Source of the DNA: Bacillota bacterium | Lineage (GTDB): Bacteria > Bacillota > Clostridia > Peptostreptococcales > Anaerovoracaceae | Direction: 5' to 3' | DNA: 31,832 nucleotides | Assembly: GCA_016293805.1 (NCBI GenBank) | Contig: JAEDDI010000022.1 | Coordinates: forward strand, 1-31,832 | Shown: piece by piece, positions 28,928 to 31,832 of the stretch | Layout: the number at the start of each line of letters is the position of its first letter | Numbering within the stretch: position 1 is the stretch's first letter | Notes under the pieces: generated by a model | What the model saw: only the letters and a program-made list of their open reading frames with translations | The model's database searches: none | Told to the model about the DNA's origin: nothing | Position numbers and translations under genes: made by a program

Positions 28928-29988
28928 TAAAAGTCCTTCATCTTCTGTGCCTGATCCTCTGCAATGAGCGCATCGACTACTTCATCGATATCTCCGTCAA
29001 GGAAAGCATCCAGCTTATATATAGTAAGACCTATTCTGTGATCTGAAATTCTTCCCTGAGGGAAGTTGTATGTTCTGATTCTCTCGCTTCTGTCTCCTGA
29101 GCCGACCTGACTCTTGCGCGCATCCGAAATCTCCTTGTGCTGCTCCGCCTGCATCATGTCATACAGTCTCGATTTCAGCACCTTGAATGCCTTTTCCTTG
29201 TTCTTGAGCTGAGACTTCTCATCCTGACATGTTACAACAAGTCCTGTAGGCAAATGAGTAAGTCTTACTGCAGAGTCTGTTGTATTTACACACTGGCCTC
29301 CGTTTCCGGATGCTCTGTATACGTCAACTCTCACATCGTTTGGATTGAGATTAACCTCAACATCATCAACTTCCGGAAGCACGGCAACTGTTGCAGCTGA
29401 TGTGTGTACTCTGCCTGAACTTTCTGTTTCCGGAACTCTCTGAACTCTGTGCGCACCGCTTTCGTACTTGAGTCTTGAATATGCCCCCTTGCCTTTGATG
29501 AGCACAACACCTTCCTTAACTCCACCGATAGTTGTATCATTAAGCTCTATAAGTTCTGTTTTCCAGCCTTTTCTTTCGGCATACCTCATATACATTCTCA
29601 TAAGGTCGGCACCAAACAGCGCTGCCTCATCGCCTCCTGTTCCTGCTCTGACTTCAAGAATTACATTCTTCTCATCATTTGGATCCTTAGGAATCATAAG
29701 TATCTTGAGTTCTGCTTCAATACCTTCAATAGCCTCTTCAGTCTCGGCTATCTCCATCTTTGCCATTTCCTTTATTTCATCATCAGGATCAGCGAGGAGC
29801 TCTCTGGCCTGTGCAAGTGTTTCCTTTGCCTTCCTGTACTCTGTATATTTCTTTACAAGCGGTTCCATTTCCCCCATTTCCTTAGCGTATTTCTGCCATA
29901 CTGACTGATTGGCTATAATGTCGGGATCTGAAACCTTCATTGATAGTTCTTCGTATTTTTCTATTACAAAATCGAGCTTTTCAAACAT
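28927..29988 (-). CDS. prfA: Peptide chain release factor 1
   Basis: A 353-residue class I release factor reading UAA and UAG. The catalytic GGQ loop is SGNGGQCVNTTDSAVR, the codon-recognition region follows HRVQRVPETESSGR, and the C-terminus has RIRTYNFPQGRISDHRIGLTI. The length is normal for RF1. TGAGGT lies upstream of the ATG. It heads the prfA-sua5-rpiB-upp-tyrS run. The prmC gene that often neighbours prfA (its methyltransferase for GGQ) is not next to it here. Confidence 0.98.
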   Translation of the reverse strand: MFEKLDFVIEKYEELSMKVSDPDIIANQSVWQKYAKEMGEMEPLVKKYTEYRKAKETLAQARELLADPDDEIKEMAKMEIAETEEAIEGIEAELKILMIPKDPNDEKNVILEVRAGTGGDEAALFGADLMRMYMRYAERKGWKTELIELNDTTIGGVKEGVVLIKGKGAYSRLKYESGAHRVQRVPETESSGRVHTSAATVAVLPEVDDVEVNLNPNDVRVDVYRASGNGGQCVNTTDSAVRLTHLPTGLVVTCQDEKSQLKNKEKAFKVLKSRLYDMMQAEQHKEISDARKSQVGSGDRSERIRTYNFPQGRISDHRIGLTIYKLDAFLDGDIDEVVDALIAEDQAQKMKDF

Positions 29989-30026
29989 TTGATCATTACC
30001 TCATAATCGTTTTTTCTCAATTTATT

Positions 30027-30056
30027 AGTATATCACATATGCATATATATTTTACA
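30027..30056 (-). promoter_or_regulatory. Extended -10 promoter of prfA
   Basis: The minus strand carries TGA followed by TATACT (30032-30027), an extended -10 element. The -35 match about 18 bp upstream is weak (TGTAAA). It lies about 40 bases before the prfA ATG and follows the rpmE terminator. Confidence 0.45.
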
Positions 30057-30066
30057 TTCTTTACAC

Positions 30067-30093
30067 AAAAAAACCGGAATAAAATATTCCGGT
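30067..30093 (-). terminator. Terminator after rpmE
   Basis: ACCGGAATA (30073-30081) and TATTCCGGT (30085-30093) form a 9-bp stem with an AAA loop. The minus side is followed by six T. It lies just downstream of the rpmE stop and separates rpmE from prfA. Confidence 0.88.
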
Positions 30094-30102
30094 AATTTTT
30101 TA

Positions 30103-30303
30103 TTAATCCATGTTGTATTTCTGCTTGAACTTTTCAACACGGCCGCCTCTGTTGATAAACTTCTGCTGACCTGTGAAGAATGGATGACATGCTGAGCAAA
30201 CGTCTAATCTAAGTTCTTCTTTTGTTGACTTAGTCATGAATGTGTTGCCGCATGCGCAAGTTACTTTACAGTCCTTGTAATCTGGATGGATTCCTTCCTT
30301 CAT
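30103..30303 (-). CDS. rpmE: 50S ribosomal protein L31
   Basis: A 66-residue zinc-binding L31 (type A): opening KEGIHPDYKDCKVTCACGN, then DVCSACHPFFTGQQKFI. Cysteines at 16, 18, 37 and 40 form the zinc site. The start at 30303 has AGAGGTG upstream; the longer frame to 30336 adds 11 residues across the ribosome site and is not used. It is a single-gene transcript with its own promoter and terminator. Confidence 0.97.
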   Translation of the reverse strand: MKEGIHPDYKDCKVTCACGNTFMTKSTKEELRLDVCSACHPFFTGQQKFINRGGRVEKFKQKYNMD

Positions 30304-30396
30304 GCTTTCACCTCTTTCCTGCTCAGGTCCTATCACCCTTGCATAATGTTATATTCCAGTTCGCGAGAACTTCTACTGCATTTACACGCATAAATT

Positions 30397-30425
30397 AATA
30401 TATCACACTCAAATTCAATATTCAA
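30397..30425 (-). promoter_or_regulatory. Promoter of rpmE
   Basis: The minus strand has TTGAAT (30425-30420), 17 bp, then TATATT (30402-30397), about 95 bases before the rpmE ATG. The leader between them contains a short palindrome AGTTC/GAACT near 30358-30372. Confidence 0.5.
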
Positions 30426-30443
30426 GCACTTTTTTTATATATT

Positions 30444-31832
30444 TCAAAGCTGCGGTCCTGCAGGGACAAGAGCCTTTCCTGCATCGCTTGTTTCATACTT
30501 GGCAAAGTTTTTGATGAATCTTCCCGCAAGGTCTTTTGCCTTCTCTTCCCACTGCGCTGCATCAGCATAAGTGTCCCGAGGATCAAGGATTGCAGAATCA
30601 ACTCCCGGAAGTTCTACAGGAACCTCAAAGTTGAAGTATGGAACAGTCTTTGTAGGAGCATTCTTGATATCTCCGCTGAGTATTGCATCTATAATACCTC
30701 TTGTGTCCTTTATTGATATTCTCTTTCCTGTTCCGTTCCATCCCGTATTAACAAGGTATGCTTTCGCTCCGCTTGCTTCCATTCTCTTAACAAGCTCTTC
30801 TGCATACTTTGTAGGATGAAGTTCAAGGAACGCCTGTCCGAAACATGCCGAGAATGTAGGTGTAGGCTCTGTAATTCCTCTTTCTGTTCCTGCCAGCTTT
30901 GCTGTAAATCCCGAAAGGAAATAGTACTTTGTCTGGTCAGGTGTAAGTATTGATACAGGAGGAAGCACTCCGAACGCATCCGCTGAAAGGAAGATAACAT
31001 TCTTTGCTTCCGGTGCTGATGATACAGGTCTTACGATATTGTCAATGTGACTGATTGGATATGATACCCTTGTATTCTCTGTTACGCTCTTGTCTGCAAA
31101 ATCAATCTTACCGTTTTCATCCACTGTTACATTCTCAAGAAGAGCATTCCTTCTGATTGCATTGTATATGTCAGGTTCTGATTCCTTGTCGAGATTGATA
31201 ACCTTGGCGTAGCAGCCTCCTTCAAAATTGAACACTCCGTTGTCATCCCATCCGTGTTCATCGTCTCCGATAAGAAGTCTCTTCGGATCAGTTGAAAGGG
31301 TGGTCTTGCCTGTTCCCGAAAGTCCGAAAAAGATTGCAGTGTTCTCTCCGTTCATATCTGTATTTGCGGAGCAGTGCATTGACGCAATTCCCCTGAGAGG
31401 AAGATAGTAGTTCATCATTGAGAACATACCCTTCTTCATTTCTCCGCCGTACCATGTATTGATGATAACCTGCTCGCGGCTTGTGATATTGAATGCAACA
31501 CATGTCTCTGAATTGAGGCCAAGCTCTTCATAGTTTTTAACCTTTGCCTTGGAAGCGTTGTAGATTACAAAATCCGGTTCAAAACTCTCAAGTTCTTCTG
31601 CTGAAGGCTGTATGAACATGTTCTTCACAAAATGCGCCTGCCATGCAACTTCCATTATGAAACGGATTGCCATGCGGGTATCCTTGTTTGCACCGCAAAA
31701 GGCATCAACGACAAACAGTCTCTTGCCACACAGTTCCTTCTGTGCAATATCCTTAACCTTTGCCCAGATTTCCTCTGTCATCGGGTGATTGTCATTCTTG
31801 TATTCTTCTGATGTCCACCATACAGTATCCCT
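30444..31832 (-). CDS. pckA: Phosphoenolpyruvate carboxykinase (ATP), 5' end outside the window
   Basis: The visible part is 462 residues of an ATP-dependent PEP carboxykinase of about 530. The frame runs open past the first internal ATG (31781) to the window edge (DTVWWTSEEYKNDNHPM), so the true start lies to the right. Motifs are INTWYGGEMKKGMFSMMNY, MHCSANTD, the kinase-1a loop FGLSGTGKTTLS, the kinase-2 segment LIGDDEHGWD, and FSACFGQAF. It interconverts oxaloacetate and PEP, and in anaerobes often fixes CO2. I see no clear terminator after the stop; the rpmE promoter follows at once. Confidence 0.95.
   Translation of the reverse strand, partial: RDTVWWTSEEYKNDNHPMTEEIWAKVKDIAQKELCGKRLFVVDAFCGANKDTRMAIRFIMEVAWQAHFVKNMFIQPSAEELESFEPDFVIYNASKAKVKNYEELGLNSETCVAFNITSREQVIINTWYGGEMKKGMFSMMNYYLPLRGIASMHCSANTDMNGENTAIFFGLSGTGKTTLSTDPKRLLIGDDEHGWDDNGVFNFEGGCYAKVINLDKESEPDIYNAIRRNALLENVTVDENGKIDFADKSVTENTRVSYPISHIDNIVRPVSSAPEAKNVIFLSADAFGVLPPVSILTPDQTKYYFLSGFTAKLAGTERGITEPTPTFSACFGQAFLELHPTKYAEELVKRMEASGAKAYLVNTGWNGTGKRISIKDTRGIIDAILSGDIKNAPTKTVPYFNFEVPVELPGVDSAILDPRDTYADAAQWEEKAKDLAGRFIKNFAKYETSDAGKALVPAGPQL

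Overview
The window looks like chromosome from a low-GC, strictly anaerobic Bacillota of class Clostridia. Evidence is the strong AGGAGG ribosome sites, the prfA-sua5-rpiB-upp housekeeping block, an ATP-type PEP carboxykinase and an Acd-EtfBA fermentation operon. A family-level placement, for example near Anaerovoracaceae, would be a guess. Almost everything is transcribed leftward (minus strand). Only a 2-hydroxyacid dehydrogenase and a PHP-domain gene run rightward.

Layout. Positions 1-3210 are a mobile-element scar: an intact IS21-family element (71-2703, istA and istB) sits head-to-tail next to the end of a second related element (1-55), and it interrupts the tail of an IS200/IS605 tnpA remnant with a terminal-hairpin-like sequence and a tiny ORF. 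Next (3246-5851) is a leftward trio: a frameshifted EamA permease, an HD-domain phosphohydrolase and a macrodomain-NADAR fusion. The trio shares a divergent promoter region, with a single self-complementary -35 hexamer, with a D-2-hydroxyacid dehydrogenase. After that comes a coupled trio (flavin-binding PNPOx-like protein, DEDD exonuclease, YgjP-like metallopeptidase).

The centrepiece is 8585-16808, a single leftward aromatic operon: pheA-aroF-tyrA-aroB-aroA-aroC-[chorismate mutase/AroE/AroK fusion]-aroQ. It encodes every step from PEP and erythrose-4-phosphate to the keto-acid precursors of Phe and Tyr. Before pheA lies a 24-codon leader ORF with 4 Phe and 4 Tyr codons, followed by mutually exclusive antiterminator and terminator hairpins. 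This is the architecture of classical ribosome-mediated attenuation, which is best known from enteric bacteria; in Bacillota, T-box and TRAP control is better known for such genes. PheA keeps only a short stub of a chorismate mutase domain, while a complete one is the N-terminus of the AroE-AroK fusion.

Downstream of a PHP gene, a HAD gene and glyA, an operon at 19843-25189 encodes an acyl-CoA dehydrogenase, EtfB, EtfA, a class III CoA-transferase and a tandem double-hotdog protein resembling beta-aminoacyl-CoA ammonia-lyases. Together they could activate, deaminate and reduce a beta-amino acid. The window ends with tyrS, upp, rpiB, sua5/tsaC, prfA, rpmE and a pckA gene cut off by the window edge.
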